Source: Fonsecaea monophora (lineage: Eukaryota; Ascomycota; Eurotiomycetes; Chaetothyriales; Herpotrichiellaceae). From it: 64,000 nt of DNA. A program made the translations under genes and the position numbers. Positions 10,905-22,400 of this stretch are shown piece after piece. The notes below the pieces were generated by a model. It was given only the letters and a program-made list of their open reading frames with translations, searched no databases and had not been told where the DNA came from. Within the stretch, counting starts at the first letter, position 1. The number at the start of each line of letters is the position of its first letter. The DNA is taken from positions 1-64,000 of the forward strand of contig NW_019174013.1 in NCBI RefSeq assembly GCF_001642475.1. Reading direction: 5' to 3'.

Positions 10905-11220
10905 TGGGGTTCACCACCTCTTCGGTACTCGAAGATAGATTGGGAAGATGGGAATCAATCGATAGACATGGACCACACCACGCCACGCCCATGTCGACTT
11001 TACTTGTGACTGACTACCTTTGTAGTTGGTAAGTGTTGAGTCCATCTACCTCTCCATCCACAAAGGTACCTACCCTTAGCTCGCTAGATAGGTATCAGAA
11101 CCTGCATAGCAATTGTTCGTTTCATTTCATACATGAGCAACCATTACTATCAAAGCGGGCTGTCACAGGTTGGCAGCCTCCTGCCCCTGCCCAGCAAGAC
11201 GTTGATTGAGAATTTCTTTT
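10416..11220. other. Intergenic spacer between convergent genes
   Basis: The amidase and DNA ligase genes converge here. No gene is supported; a frame open on the plus strand past the amidase stop is only read-through of the unspliced frame. The spacer holds the GGCTCA microsatellite and GGTACCTACC / TAGATAGGTA words at 11065-11094. Confidence 0.6.
10868..10903. repeat. (GGCTCA)6 microsatellite
   Basis: Six perfect copies of the hexamer GGCTCA in non-coding DNA between two convergent genes. Confidence 0.97.
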
Positions 11221-13842
11221 TTACTCATCGATCTCGTCATTGTCGCCATCTTCTTCCCCTCCCGCTCCTGCATTTCCGGTCTCTCTGATCCGCGCCTCCT
11301 GTTTCCTGTAGAGGCCGGCTAAGAATTCGCTCGTGCTCGCCTCCTCGATGCTCTTGTCTTCTCTGACTTTCAGGAACCGGGGGAATCGCATACTCAGACC
11401 CCGTTCCTCGCTGACAAGCCCGATCGCAGCGGTGTACGTCGGTGACAGGGTGATGTCTGCAAAGGCCATCTCCCACACCTCTTGCGGTTCGAACCATACG
11501 TCGGGTTCGTACGCGCTGTACTCGATGTAACTCGGTTTCGTGCGCATGGTGTTGTCGCCATCTTCGGCGTACTTCTCCTTGTTTGCTTGGTAGAACTTGT
11601 CTGTGAATCCCGAGATGCACTTGGTGACAACCTCCAGACTGCCAGTCTCGGGGTTGCGGCACGCGAGCAGGATGGGCGACCACCACTTTGCTTTGCGGCC
11701 TTGACCGTGCCAGCCGGCCACGGGGATGAGGTCGATCGTGTCGGCGGACTGCGCGTAGTCCTTTTTCACTTTGAGCCACGAGTCTAGCCGTTTGTCCGGT
11801 TCGTAGGTGGAGAGGAGCGCTTTGCGACGAGAGCCCTTTTCTTTCTCCTCTTGTTTCTCTGCTTGACTTTTCTTGCCGGCTTTCTTCTTGCTCGGGGTCA
11901 CGGGGGCAGATGCAGGCATCTCTTCGTCGGCGTCTGGGCCGGTAAGATCAGGATTCGGCATGTTGTCGAGCACTTTGACCATGATACCCTCGCATTTTAT
12001 GTCGGTGGCGGACTTGAAGAACTCCAGTACAGCCTCGGAGTCTGCAGAAGTGGCGTCAATGCTGTTCACCCACGTGAAATGGTGTTCTTTCTCGATAAAC
12101 ATGCTGCGGAGCAGACCGCGTCGCTCTCGAAATGGCCGATCAAGCAAGGGCTCGCCATTGAGGTACATGAGATCAAATGCAAATAAGCAAACGTCGATTT
12201 GAATGGAACCGATATCGACATCTTTCTTGGCCCGATTGGTGAGAGTCTGGAAGGTCTTAAGTTCACCTGTATTTCTATCCACAGCAACGACTTCTCCTTC
12301 CAGAATGAAGCTGGAGACACCGTCACCGCGGATTTCGGGCACCAGCGCCACTAGATCGGGATATTTGTCTGTCATGACTTCGAGATGGCGAGAGAAGATG
12401 GACACTTTGCCCTTTTCGTCACAATGAACTTGTGCTCGCTGGCCGTCGTATTTGAATTCACAGCTGAAGTCTCGGCCCTGCAGTTTGGTGAGCATCTCAC
12501 TCAAATCCCGAGTGATGCTACCCAACATCGGACGGAGAGGAATATGTAATGCTAAGCCGCACCGCAACAGGAGTTCTTCTGACACTCCAAGTTCGAGGAG
12601 GCCAGGCACGAGATCGTTGTAATTGGGCCGTCGTGCAAAACATGTCTTGACAATCTCTTCCGCTTTTGCCCATACAACGGCCAATTCCTCTTTCTTGAGC
12701 TTTGTCAGCTCGGCCGTCTGTCTGATGGGGAAGTCCGCCCCTGGTGGACGCGAGAGCTGGAATGCCCGTGCCAGGGCAATCAGCATGGTTGTCTTCACCG
12801 CTCCGATCCGCAGATGCTGGACCAAAGTCCTCACGATGTATCGAGATTCTTCTGGTCCTCGCGCATCTTGAAGAAGGCGTTCCACAAGTCGCTGTTTCTG
12901 TTCGACACTTCCATGGCCCTTGCTGTTGGCAATCTTGACCAGCGTTTGATATGCGCTTTTGATGGTAAGTGGTTTCGGCTTCCTCAGCGTGAAACTCTGC
13001 CTCTTCTTTGCCTCGAATGCGACATCTCCTGCGTCTCCATGTTTGTCATAAAGGGTTTTCAAACCAGCACCATCGAGACCGCACACTTTCTTTAAAGCCT
13101 TGGAAATCGCTGAGCCGCCTAGACCCAGTTCCAGAGAGATATAAGGCGGCGAGATGGAATTTGTAGCCAGCCAAACAGCAGGAAGAAGACTCTCAGGGTC
13201 CGCCTCGATGATGACCCTGAGACAGTTGACCAGAGTGTCCACGATTTTGATCCGACTTTGCGTCGAATTGACCAGCACGAAGCATCGCGTTAGAAGTGCG
13301 TACGATGCATTACCGCCATCTCCCGCCCAGTGCTTTCTCAGATCAGAGACATAATGTGACGGATCAAAGGACAAAGGGCTCTGATCAAAGGGTATCGTCA
13401 ATGTGATGGTATCTTCTTCTGAGGCTGTTGATTGTAACCCAAGTACACCCTTCTTGTTCGTGTTCGATTGTGGCACAGGCTGGGGTGGAGGGGTCCTTTC
13501 AAGCGCGGCGGATACGAAGTCTTTGACGTCTTCTTCGACCTTGTGCTCGTGTCCTTCGGCAGGCTTTGGTGACTGGCGGTCATTGGCCTCCCTGAAATTG
13601 CTCTCGTGTGGTCCGTCTTCTTTTGCCCATTCTTCTTGAAGCCTTCTGGCCAGCTCCTCATCAGTCAACTGCGTCTCCGAGGTCGACAGATTTTGTATTT
13701 TGACGTCTTCACGCCGCGCAGTTCCGTTCCTCCCTCCATTCTGTTGTTCATTTTGCTTGCGGAAGAAGAAATCAAGACTTCGAGACGGCACTTCGGCGGG
13801 TTTGGAATCGTTCTTCTTCCTCCTCTTGGCCGGACTCTCCAT
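11221..13842 (-). CDS. CDC9: DNA ligase I (ATP-dependent)
   Basis: A single exon of 873 residues. ATP-dependent DNA ligase that seals Okazaki fragments and repair nicks; the adenylated lysine is Lys464 in FKYDGQRA. Downstream nucleotidyltransferase motifs follow (EGEVVAVD, FAFDLMYLNG, EGIMVK, WLKVKKDY), then the OB-fold region. The helical DNA-binding domain lies at about 160-400. At the N-terminus a basic KRRKK stretch precedes SLDFFFRKQ, which fits a PCNA-binding PIP box adjacent to a nuclear signal, as in ligase I of other eukaryotes. A short acidic helix DEELARRLQEEW (61-72) resembles ubiquitin-interacting or similar docking helices. The C-terminus is acidic. Length fits the family (about 750-930). 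The gene is divergent from the TIP20-like gene with 279 bp between start codons. The yeast symbol is used for the orthologous role. Confidence 0.97.
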   Translation of the reverse strand: MESPAKRRKKNDSKPAEVPSRSLDFFFRKQNEQQNGGRNGTARREDVKIQNLSTSETQLTDEELARRLQEEWAKEDGPHESNFREANDRQSPKPAEGHEHKVEEDVKDFVSAALERTPPPQPVPQSNTNKKGVLGLQSTASEEDTITLTIPFDQSPLSFDPSHYVSDLRKHWAGDGGNASYALLTRCFVLVNSTQSRIKIVDTLVNCLRVIIEADPESLLPAVWLATNSISPPYISLELGLGGSAISKALKKVCGLDGAGLKTLYDKHGDAGDVAFEAKKRQSFTLRKPKPLTIKSAYQTLVKIANSKGHGSVEQKQRLVERLLQDARGPEESRYIVRTLVQHLRIGAVKTTMLIALARAFQLSRPPGADFPIRQTAELTKLKKEELAVVWAKAEEIVKTCFARRPNYNDLVPGLLELGVSEELLLRCGLALHIPLRPMLGSITRDLSEMLTKLQGRDFSCEFKYDGQRAQVHCDEKGKVSIFSRHLEVMTDKYPDLVALVPEIRGDGVSSFILEGEVVAVDRNTGELKTFQTLTNRAKKDVDIGSIQIDVCLFAFDLMYLNGEPLLDRPFRERRGLLRSMFIEKEHHFTWVNSIDATSADSEAVLEFFKSATDIKCEGIMVKVLDNMPNPDLTGPDADEEMPASAPVTPSKKKAGKKSQAEKQEEKEKGSRRKALLSTYEPDKRLDSWLKVKKDYAQSADTIDLIPVAGWHGQGRKAKWWSPILLACRNPETGSLEVVTKCISGFTDKFYQANKEKYAEDGDNTMRTKPSYIEYSAYEPDVWFEPQEVWEMAFADITLSPTYTAAIGLVSEERGLSMRFPRFLKVREDKSIEEASTSEFLAGLYRKQEARIRETGNAGAGGEEDGDNDEIDE

Positions 13843-13985
13843 GACTGCTGAGTAGGTCGGGCACTGGCATCGTTGCCAGTGCCATCCAAAGCGGTTATAT
13901 TGCAGTCATTCTGCAGCTGAATTCAGAAGTCAGAGGAGGCAGGACAAGTGGTGACTTCATAATCAGATGGTTGAAAATAGTGGCG

Positions 13986-14014
13986 GCGCGTCTCCAACCA
14001 CATGACGTGACGCG
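13986..14014. promoter_or_regulatory. Candidate MCB-like and CRE-like sites in a divergent promoter
   Basis: The 279-bp region between DNA ligase I and the TIP20-like gene has ACGCG cores at 13987-13991 (minus) and 14010-14014 (plus), and TGACGTGA at 14003-14010. ACGCG is the core of the MluI cell-cycle box through which yeast DNA ligase and other S-phase genes are controlled; TGACGT fits bZIP sites. Control of this ligase by them is an inference. Confidence 0.4.
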
Positions 14015-14121
14015 CTGTTGGTCGCAGTCGGAGAAATTCACACCGATCATGCATCCAACGCCTCCAAAGCGCAGTGTGACATTTTTACCTTTGTTGAACC
14101 ACTATTTCGCGGTCTGCAAGT

Positions 14122-16699
14122 ATGGCTGAGCTCGCCATGACCAAGACCGTGGATGGACAGACGCGGGTGGAAGACTACCTAAACGACAAGATACAAACTG
14201 CGGTGGACCTAGAACAGGTGGACAGCCTGGTACAACGGGTGCGAGAACAACAAACCCTGTTGCGGGAACAGGTGAGAGGTTAATTGTCCCTGAATCAGGC
14301 TGTATCTAAATGTGCCACAGCTTGAAGCGGCGCGGACAGACTACACAGAGGCAACAAACAGAGTCAATGAACGTTCCCGAGAGTTGAGAGAAGCGGCCGA
14401 AAAATGCAAGAGGGAACACACCGACATAGACCGACGGCTCAGAGACCTTGCACAATCAAACGTTAGCGATGATGCCGCGAGAAAAGTTGAAGCTAGGTTG
14501 ATAAAGGTGCGCCGTCTCGAAGTTGCTCGAAGCTATCTCGAGGTGTATCAGCAACTGGACACTTTGAGCCACAAAACGAAAGAGAACTTTTCTGCGGACC
14601 CGGAGGCATCAATCAAAGGATATCTTCGGCTGAGGGCCATTTGGAGGCACATTCAGGATGCGCAGCCGGCTGCAGAAGGGGCAGCACCTCAATTGACGTA
14701 TGCCTTTGAGCAACAAATGCAGCAGCTCCATGCCCTCATCAAAGCATCCCTAGAAAGAGGCTTGCAGGAAAGTCTTACAGAAATGAAATGGCCGGCAAAA
14801 ACGTTGAACCTCCAGCACAAAATACAGAATCAATGGGAGGAGAATGTCAGATTACTTCTCCAGCTACAAGAGCCCGACCTGATCGAAGCGTACGCAGACC
14901 TTGACACCCGAAGTCGATCTTCGACGCCTGAACCTATCGTACTACTCCCGCTCGAGGTCATGGTTCAGCCATTGGTAGTGAGGTTCAGATACCATTTCTA
15001 TGGAGACAAGCCCACGAATCGCTTGGACAAGCCCGAGTACTTCCTCACCCACGTCCTAGATTTGCTAGAGACACATAGCGCTTTCATGAGCGATATGCTG
15101 GGTCCCATACTGGATGACAGGGCGCACCAGTCTGAGGCTCTGGAGACTCTCTACCCTGACGCAGTCTCCGCGTTCATTACGGCACTGCTACCGATGGTCG
15201 AGGCAAAATGCCTGTCTTTTCTGCCCCAGATTTCACAACAACCACAACTGATATCTCACTTTATGCACGAGTTGATGGTGTTTGATAGTGCCATTCGTGA
15301 CACCTGGAGCTACATTCCGATTCCCAGGATGCTGGCAGAGTGGAAAGGGATTACCTGGAGGGTGCTGACCACACACGGTTACTTTGCTCTGTGGCTCAAA
15401 GTCGAAAAGGACTTTGCTCTTTCTCGATACAAGAGCATTAGAGATGCTCCAGATAGCAATGAGATTGACTTTGACGCAGACGCCACTCAGACGAAGCCGA
15501 CAAAGGGGGCGATCCGCGTCAATGATCTTTTGGAGACGATCACGGATCGCTATCGAGGCCTTTCGTCGTTCAGCCAGAAGATGAAGTTTCTCCTGGAGAT
15601 TCAACTGTCCATCTTCGATGATTATCACAACAATCTTCACGGGGGCTTGCAGGCATATCTCGTGTCATCCCACACGGCCGGCCGGTTACTTCAGGGACAG
15701 TCTGAAGCCGAAGCTTTTGGGTTGAAAGGGCTGGAATCCCTGGCCAAGATCTTTGGTAGTGCCGAATTTCTTGAACGGAAAATGTCGGATTGGAATGATG
15801 ATGTCTTCTTTCTGGAGCTGTGGGACGAACTTCAATATCGCGCCCAAGCAAACAGCGGCACAGGTGCGTCCATTGGCACAGACTTGAAGGTGGAGGACGT
15901 TGCGGACAAGACCTCAACGACCATCAAGTCAAACGGCGTTGAAACGGATGAGGATTCAGACGGAAGTGGACTGTTCGACCAGACTGCCTCCGCATATCGA
16001 CGACTACGCGAACGCTGTGAGGAGGAAATGCTCCGCTTCTTCGACATCAACCTGAGAGGGGCGCTGCGAGCATACGTCAAGCATGCTCAGTGGTCGTCTC
16101 TTGTGGAGACATTGTCCGACCCAGCTGCGATGGCGCCTTCTCCGAGCCTTGATGGCTTCTTTCAGACAACAGCCACGCTGCTGGGGTATCTTTCTCGCGT
16201 CCTGGCTCCAGGACCCATGCGACGGATATGTAAGCATTACTGCTCCACCCTCCAGAGAGAGGTCTACGATAATGTTATAATGTACCATACATTCTCAGCC
16301 ACTGGCGCAGCACAGTTGGCCAGGGACCTCTCCGAAATCAAAACGACCATCGAAAAACACAGCGGACTGCGAGGAGTTACTGGAGCGGGTCTCAAGCGTC
16401 TCGAAGAGGCCGTCTATTTGCTTTCTCTGGATGCTTCACAAACCCTGGAGAGCAGCGAAGAGGACGAATGGGGATTCAATGATGATGACAACGACGAGGA
16501 GTCGAAAGGGCAAGCTACCACGGATGAGGCTATCACTGATGATACCGGCGTCAAGAAGCCTGGACTCTGGGACGTAGAGAAGCTGATTTTCGAGAGCAAC
16601 GAAGCAGCACGAAAGGCTCTCGCGGACATGGGCCTATATCACCTCAGTGAAGGAGAAGCCAGAAACATTCTGAAGAGGAGAGTTGAGTTGAACGGATGA
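14122..16699 (+). CDS. TIP20: RINT1/Tip20 family vesicle-tethering protein, 2 exons
   Basis: Exon 1 is 14122-14271 and exon 2 is 14321-16699 (49-nt intron), giving 842 residues. The N-terminal ~110 residues are helical with a coiled coil (REQQTLLREQ, NERSRELREAAEK). The middle carries the family signature region with ISHFMHELMVFDSAIRD, TTHGYFALWLKVEKDFAL and MKFLLEIQLSIFDDYHN, as in the RINT-1/TIP-1 family. In yeast Tip20 acts with Dsl1 and Sec39 at the ER to catch Golgi-derived COPI vesicles through SNAREs; animal RINT1 does the same in the NRZ complex. The C-terminus ends in an acidic stretch and a short helix ARNILKRRVEL. No membrane segment, fitting a peripheral ER tether. Length fits the family (700-850). 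Assignment to this family is firm; the yeast symbol denotes the probable ortholog. Confidence 0.9.
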
Positions 16700-17114
16700 T
16701 TGATGGGTCAAATACTGTGGAAACGGTAGATAGACATGTGTAATGACTGACTCCATTAGTGATTTTTCAAGTATACGTCCTACTCGGTAGACATACGTTA
16801 GTAGCGACTAGGTGGCAGGTCAGTCTCGTGGAACTCTGCCTATACCTCATTGGCACCATCGCTGGCTATTTATAAGCCCACGCTACATCAGGGTTGCAGG
16901 TGTTTGTGACTCACCCATACTTCACTCTCATCTTTGCTAGAGAAGTTTTTCGTTTCATGGAACCAGCTAGTAGTACCAATAGAAATCTCCTCATATTCTT
17001 CCTCTTTGAGCGTTACGATAGCCTTGAGGAAGAGAAAAACACTGTCTGACTTGCTCCACGTATTTCCCACCCTGCGGAAAAGAACCCTTCAGCTTCGCGC
17101 GCAACCGCATAGAC
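16700..17114. other. Intergenic spacer and ELO promoter
   Basis: No gene is supported. Contains the TATA-like site at 16867-16876 and a long presumptive 5' leader before the ATG at 17115. Confidence 0.6.
16867..16876 (+). promoter_or_regulatory. Candidate TATA box of the ELO gene
   Basis: TATTTATAAG about 240 bp upstream of the elongase ATG; the distance allows a 5' leader of about 200 nt. Sequence-only inference. Confidence 0.4.
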
Positions 17115-17822
17115 ATGGCCTCTGAAGACGACAGCGGCAGACCGTTGACGTCGCTCCAAAGCGTCATCCTGACCACCGGCCCGTTCATCTTCCTCTGGAG
17201 CACCCTGCGAGGCTACGTCGCGCGCAACGGGCCCTTCAGCCTCGCGCGCCCGCTGACCCGGCTGAACAACCAGGTGTACGCGCTATTCTCGCTGGCGCTG
17301 GCGTGCCTGGTCCTCAACGACACGGAGACATTCCACTTTGTGGACCTCGAGCACGTAACGACATCAGGCCTCGCGTACCTGTACCACCTGACCAAGTTCT
17401 ACGAGTACGTCGACGTGTTCGGGCTGGTCGCGTCGGGGATCCCCGTCAACGAACACATGGCGTTCCACCACATCACGACGCCCGTGCTGACGTACCTCCG
17501 CGTCCTGCACGCCTCGGACTGGCACCTCCTCGCGTGCCTCAACTGCCTCCACCATTTCTGGATGTACGCGTACTTTGGCGGCGTGAGGGCGTTCAGGCCC
17601 GTCCTGCGCGTCACGGGTTGGGCGCAGCTGGTCGGGGGGATCGGGCTCGACGTCTACTACCTCGTGACTCACGGAAAGGGGGCTCCCGAGGCGAGGAACC
17701 GCGCCCTCAGTATCATGATCTTGACGAGGTACGCGATGCTGTACTATGAAGAAATCAAGACGGCCATGGGGAACGCCCAGAAGGGGAAAGAAGCGGAAAA
17801 GAAAGGCAAAAAAGCGAATTAG
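17115..17822 (+). CDS. ELO-family very-long-chain fatty acid elongase-like protein
   Basis: A single exon of 235 residues. Several hydrophobic segments (for example LTSLQSVILTTGPFIFLW, YALFSLALACLVL, LVGGIGLDVYYLV) and the ELO signature set: KFYEYVD at 94-100 (the KxxExxD box), a His box EHMAFHH at 113-119, and HHFWMYAYF at 146-154. ELO proteins condense malonyl-CoA with acyl-CoA in the ER membrane. The His box is altered: where the family has HxxHH the first His position is Met115 and a His sits one residue earlier. The C-terminus is lysine-rich and ends KKAN, a KKXX ER-retrieval signal, which fits ER location. Slightly short for the family (usually 260-350). Third positions are strongly G/C, giving a higher GC than the adjacent genes. 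Activity on fatty acids is therefore probable but not assured. Confidence 0.8.
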   Translation: MASEDDSGRPLTSLQSVILTTGPFIFLWSTLRGYVARNGPFSLARPLTRLNNQVYALFSLALACLVLNDTETFHFVDLEHVTTSGLAYLYHLTKFYEYVDVFGLVASGIPVNEHMAFHHITTPVLTYLRVLHASDWHLLACLNCLHHFWMYAYFGGVRAFRPVLRVTGWAQLVGGIGLDVYYLVTHGKGAPEARNRALSIMILTRYAMLYYEEIKTAMGNAQKGKEAEKKGKKAN

Positions 17823-17893
17823 TGGTTCCTGGCATTTTGAAAAAAATCCACGTCTGCGTGACTAGACACCATACCCTGAGTCTACAAGAAGAC

Positions 17894-19430
17894 TTAGTTG
17901 GCCACGTTGATCAGCATGGACTTGACGCTCAGATATTCCTCGATCCCTTGTCGGCCACCTTCTCGTCCATAACCACTTTCCTTGACGCCACCAAACGGAC
18001 TCTCGCACGCGCTGAGCATTCCAAGGTTGACTCCCACCATGCCAACTTCCAATGCCTCGGTGACCCGGAATGCTCGTGGGATGTTTTCAGTGCAGATGAA
18101 CGACCCGAGACCAACGTTGCAGTCGTTTGCCATTTTGAGGACATCCTCCTCGGTATCGAATTCGTAAAGACCGACGACGGGGGCGAATGTCTCTTCCCGC
18201 GTGGTGATCATCTCCCGGTTCATCCCCTTGATAATTGTCGGCTGAAGGAAATAGCCTTTGAAGTCCTTCAATGGTTCGCCGCCCAGGATGACCTGACCGC
18301 CGTGTTTCTTAGCATCTGGTTTGAGTTAGCGACCGTCTAGTGAAAGACACAAAAAGCACCTGCTGCTTACCGTTGATGTGGTTCATCGCCTTCTCGACGG
18401 CCCGCTCATGCGTCAATGGACCCACGAAGACTCCGTCCTCGGTTCCTGGGCCGACTTTAAGTGATTTGATTCTGACCGTCAGAGCTTCGGCAAACTTTTC
18501 GTAGATGCCCTTCTGGACAAAAATGCGGTTGGCAGTCACACAGGTCTGGCCAGAGTTTCGGAACTTGGCCAATATGCAGGCTTCTACCGCAGTCTCGAGT
18601 TTGGCATCGTCAAACACGATGAACGGGCTGTTACCACCCAGTTCAAGAGATAGTTTCTTGAGGCTATCACTGCATTGTCTTGCGAGGAGTTTACCCACGC
18701 GAGTACTGCCGGTAAAGCTCAGTTTTCGGACCAGACTGCTCTTACACAGTGCATCGCCGACTTCACTGACAAGATTGAGAGTGGTAATAACGTTGATTGA
18801 GCCTTTTGGAAATCCAGCTTCATGCGCGAGGACAGCTTGTGCAAGAGCGCTTAACGGAGTCTCCCCAGCCGGTTTCCACACTGTTGTGCATCCTGCTGCT
18901 AGCGCCGCACCCACCTTTCTCGTTATCATGGCGATTGGGAAGTTCCAGGGGGCCAGACATGCTGCGACACCAATGGGTTGTTTGAAAGTCAAGATTCGTT
19001 GATTGAGGTTAGCTGGAGGGACGACCTCGCCGTGCACTCTTTCCGCCTCGCCGGCGAACCATTCGAGGAAAGACGCCGCATAAGTGACTTCACCTTTGGC
19101 TTCGGCTAGAGTCTTGCCATTTTCGAGGGTGAGAATCAAAGCAAGATCGTCGAGGTTGTCGAGACAGAGGTCGCTCCACTTCCTTAGCCATCTCGCTCGC
19201 TGGCGGGCGCTCGTCTTTTTGAAACTTTGGAAGGCTTCATGTGCAGCTGTAATGGCTTTGTCGGTGTCTGCAGCGCCCATCTCGGGCAGGGTCGCCAGTT
19301 TGTCGAGTGTAGCAGGGTCGTACACATCGAATGTTTTGCCCGAGACTGCATCGACCCAGCTATCATTGATGTATCCTTTTGTCTGAAACAGGTCTTTGCG
19401 CTTCAAATCGTTCAAAGTTTTGGGCGCCAT
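17894..19430 (-). CDS. Succinate-semialdehyde dehydrogenase, 2 exons
   Basis: Exon 1 is 19430-18371 and exon 2 is 18315-17894 (55-nt intron), giving 493 residues, close to the usual ~490-500. NAD(P)-dependent oxidation of succinate semialdehyde to succinate, the last step of the GABA shunt. Seen: the cofactor stretch APWNFPIAMITRKVGAAL (160-177), KPAGETPLSA (187-196), the general base Glu263 in LELGGNSP and the catalytic Cys297 in NSGQTCVTANR, followed by FGGVKESGYGREGG near the end. The pattern FKQPIGVAACL and GKTLAEAKGEV places it with the GabD/UGA2 group rather than general aldehyde dehydrogenases. The frame stays open upstream to 19505 but without an ATG, so the ATG at 19430 (MAPK) is taken; no mitochondrial presequence is evident, suggesting a cytosolic enzyme. 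It converges with the ELO gene, only 71 bp apart. Confidence 0.95.
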
Positions 19431-22400
19431 ATTTCCTCGTAGGAGTCGTGACCCGCTCCTCTGATCCTTAAGTGCTGAAGTCGTAGGATACGTAAGCAGG
19501 ACCAACAGGTGGTGAGTCGACGAGCAGATCTGGGGATTCGCAGGTGGCGAGTTGGGCAGGGTCGAGAGGATGGCAAATTGTCAGCTGTTTGGATCGGCAC
19601 TTCAGCTTTATATTGCTCGAGGGACCATTGTTCCCACGAGCACTGACATGTAATGCTCACACCTCATAGGCTCACACCCCACATCATGGGAATTGGAGAG
19701 AAGTTCGACGTTACGAAACGCAAATAACCATCTCGTGCGGGGTCTTGTTGGAGCATGTTTGTCGAATGCTCCTGATGGCCGAGGGTGACACGAATGAGCC
19801 AAACTTGCCTTCATCATGTAGTTGGAGAAAAAGCCCTTGTTGTGTAATGCTTGAGAGCGGCAGGAATCGGGCTCCTCTCCATCTGTTCGTCCAAGAGTCC
19901 GTTATCGGTACATCGCTTTTTCGTCGGGATTCTCGGGAGTCGCACTGTTGTCTGGGCATATCTCTGCTAGCAGGCAGGGAACAACATACAAGATTGAAAG
20001 CTAAGGGCCATTCGCCTTCCTGGAACGACGCGGTCATCGACGCCGGCTGTATGTTCGCCGGTTATATGTTCGCGGACTGTTCTGCGGTTTGAATTGAGGA
20101 CACTCGAGGCTCTGAAAGGCTAGTACAAATGAGGTTAGTCTGGATAGAGCCTCAGTAAATCTGGTGCACGTGATCATGATTCTTCAGCGGGCCAATCACG
20201 CAAGGACAAGAACTATTTCACCAGTTTTCTGTACAGCATTGTGCTCTCAACCCCTGCTGCGCCACAGCCTTATTGATAAGTTGCTGCTCGATTTTCGATC
20301 ACTGGGCGAGGTTTGACGACATCATCAGGGCTGTCCGGGACTATACTGGGTATACTGAATTACAAGACTGACCTCGAAGTCCCGGCAAAACAGTATCTCT
20401 AAATCGGCGAATCCTACCGACACAATTGCGGGTCACCCCTAGAACACACCTATCCTACTCACTTGTCTAACAACGTGAAGATTTAACGTAAGAAAAGTGT
20501 CCTTACGGCGGCCGTAGAGGCCGCAAGTCAGCAGTAGGAGTGATGAAGTTACAGCCCGAAAAATCCCAATTCCAGGACCACCTTACACTTTCCATCTCTG
20601 AGGATTCAAAGGCCTGGGAACATCGTTGATAGTCTAAAAAGGAGGCACATTCGGGAAATTGCCTTACGCATCCCTTTACACGGGCTTATATCAATGAATG
20701 TAACAAGAAGATAAGCGAACTAGGGTCGCCAAAGGTAACATGGTGACCTGTAAGCAAGCGATTGACGGGGGACCCGGGTTCGTGTTGTGCGACAGGAACG
20801 AATTCCTCAAGCCCATGTTGAAGCCCACTATACCTGCATTGCTCTAAAGGACAAAAGGACAAGATCGGCAAACGGATGGTAAAGTCGACCAACCGTCTTC
20901 TCGGGGAATATTGAACTGCACATCCAGGCTCTGAGTACTCCGTACTGCTAGGATGACCCCTCGTTGCCCCTAAACTTGCTCAGATCCTTCTAACTTGTAT
21001 GACAAGGTACTTTCGGGAGTCGGCGAGTCTGGAGGCCTAAAGATGCTCATTCGGCACTCGCTGCCATTAGCATCGCCCGCATTTTCTCCTGCTCCCCAGA
21101 TCGATCGCTCAACTGCGGGTTGATAGAATGTTGATCTTGTTGTTTCCTCACATTGTTCGAAATATGCGGAATATCCCTTTAATAAAGAGTTCAAGACGGC
21201 ACTGCCCCCTTAAACCTTCACATCAAACCATCAAACATCCGACACGTGAGGCACATTTTTTTTTTTGACTTTCTCCCCTCAAATTGGTGGTCTGGACTAC
21301 GAGGGCCTTGCAGCCCCTGGACTTGTGCCTGGCTGGCTGGTCACCTTGGATAGGCTCTTGGAAGCCGTCCCCAAGTCCTCGGCTAGCGCCCATTAAATTA
21401 GCTTGGGACCCAAATGCAGCTGACGCGCCCTGATGAACGCCTCTTTTTGGCCCGAAACGGTCACTCGACACCACGTGGAGATTGGAGATTGTCTCTTAAT
21501 CCGCAAGCCACTGCAGCTTCCAAAAGCCTATCGAAGGCTCTGGATTACCCCTGTCTTTCGCCAGCTGACGCATCGACTGGCACCCAACTGGGATATTCCG
21601 TACAGGCTCAAAGTGGCTTGAGCCTCCTCCCTGTTACACACCTATCTACCTACTCGGTACTAAGGTACACATCGCTATCTCGTCCACGCTTTACGGACAT
21701 ATGCGCAGTCAGCATTACTCTTTGATTCCAGTAGTCAAAGTCATGGGAAATGTGCAGGCACTCATCCACTTGTTCTATACTTGTACACATCTTGGCTTTG
21801 GATTCTCCGTTGCTCTGGGCAGGGGAACTATGAGGTACCCGGTTGCTAGTATAGTTCAAAATGTTTTTTTTTTCCAAGACTGTTCAGGTTCCACCGCCCA
21901 CGGGCTTGTGGTCTCGGCCTTGCAGCATCGAGGTATTAACGACTCTGGGCGTTCCGAGCGCTAGACTGGGGTGGCGGGTGGCTTTGGTCACCAACTGTTT
22001 CCGGCGATTACCAGTTTCCACATGTTGAACTCCCTCTGTGTTCCCTTTTTGCGCCTCTTTGATATCACCTCATCTGGGAACCCGCGAATCGATGGCCTGA
22101 AAGTCTGACGATGGGCGGCTTCAACCTACAATCTCGAGTCTCGGCGGGACAGTTTGGGCTAGAACATATGGCTGACTGCAGGTGTCAGGGGTTATTGTAC
22201 CTGGCCTGACTTGCCTGGTCGCCATCTTGTCCACACCCTCGTCACGGCTGCCCAGCATCAAAGCCACTAGCAGGAGAAACCACCTCGCTTGGTCTCCTTA
22301 ACCTTGTACACCTATGAACTGAGGGCAGGGTGGGTGGCACGCACGCGATGGTATAAAAAGTAACTTTCAGACCAGCATGGATGGCGTTTCGTTGTCAACT

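Noticed and set aside
19431..19505. 25-residue N-terminal extension of SSADH as a mitochondrial presequence
   Set aside because: The frame is open but begins with TTG, with no ATG before 19430; the annotated ATG gives a standard-length enzyme.
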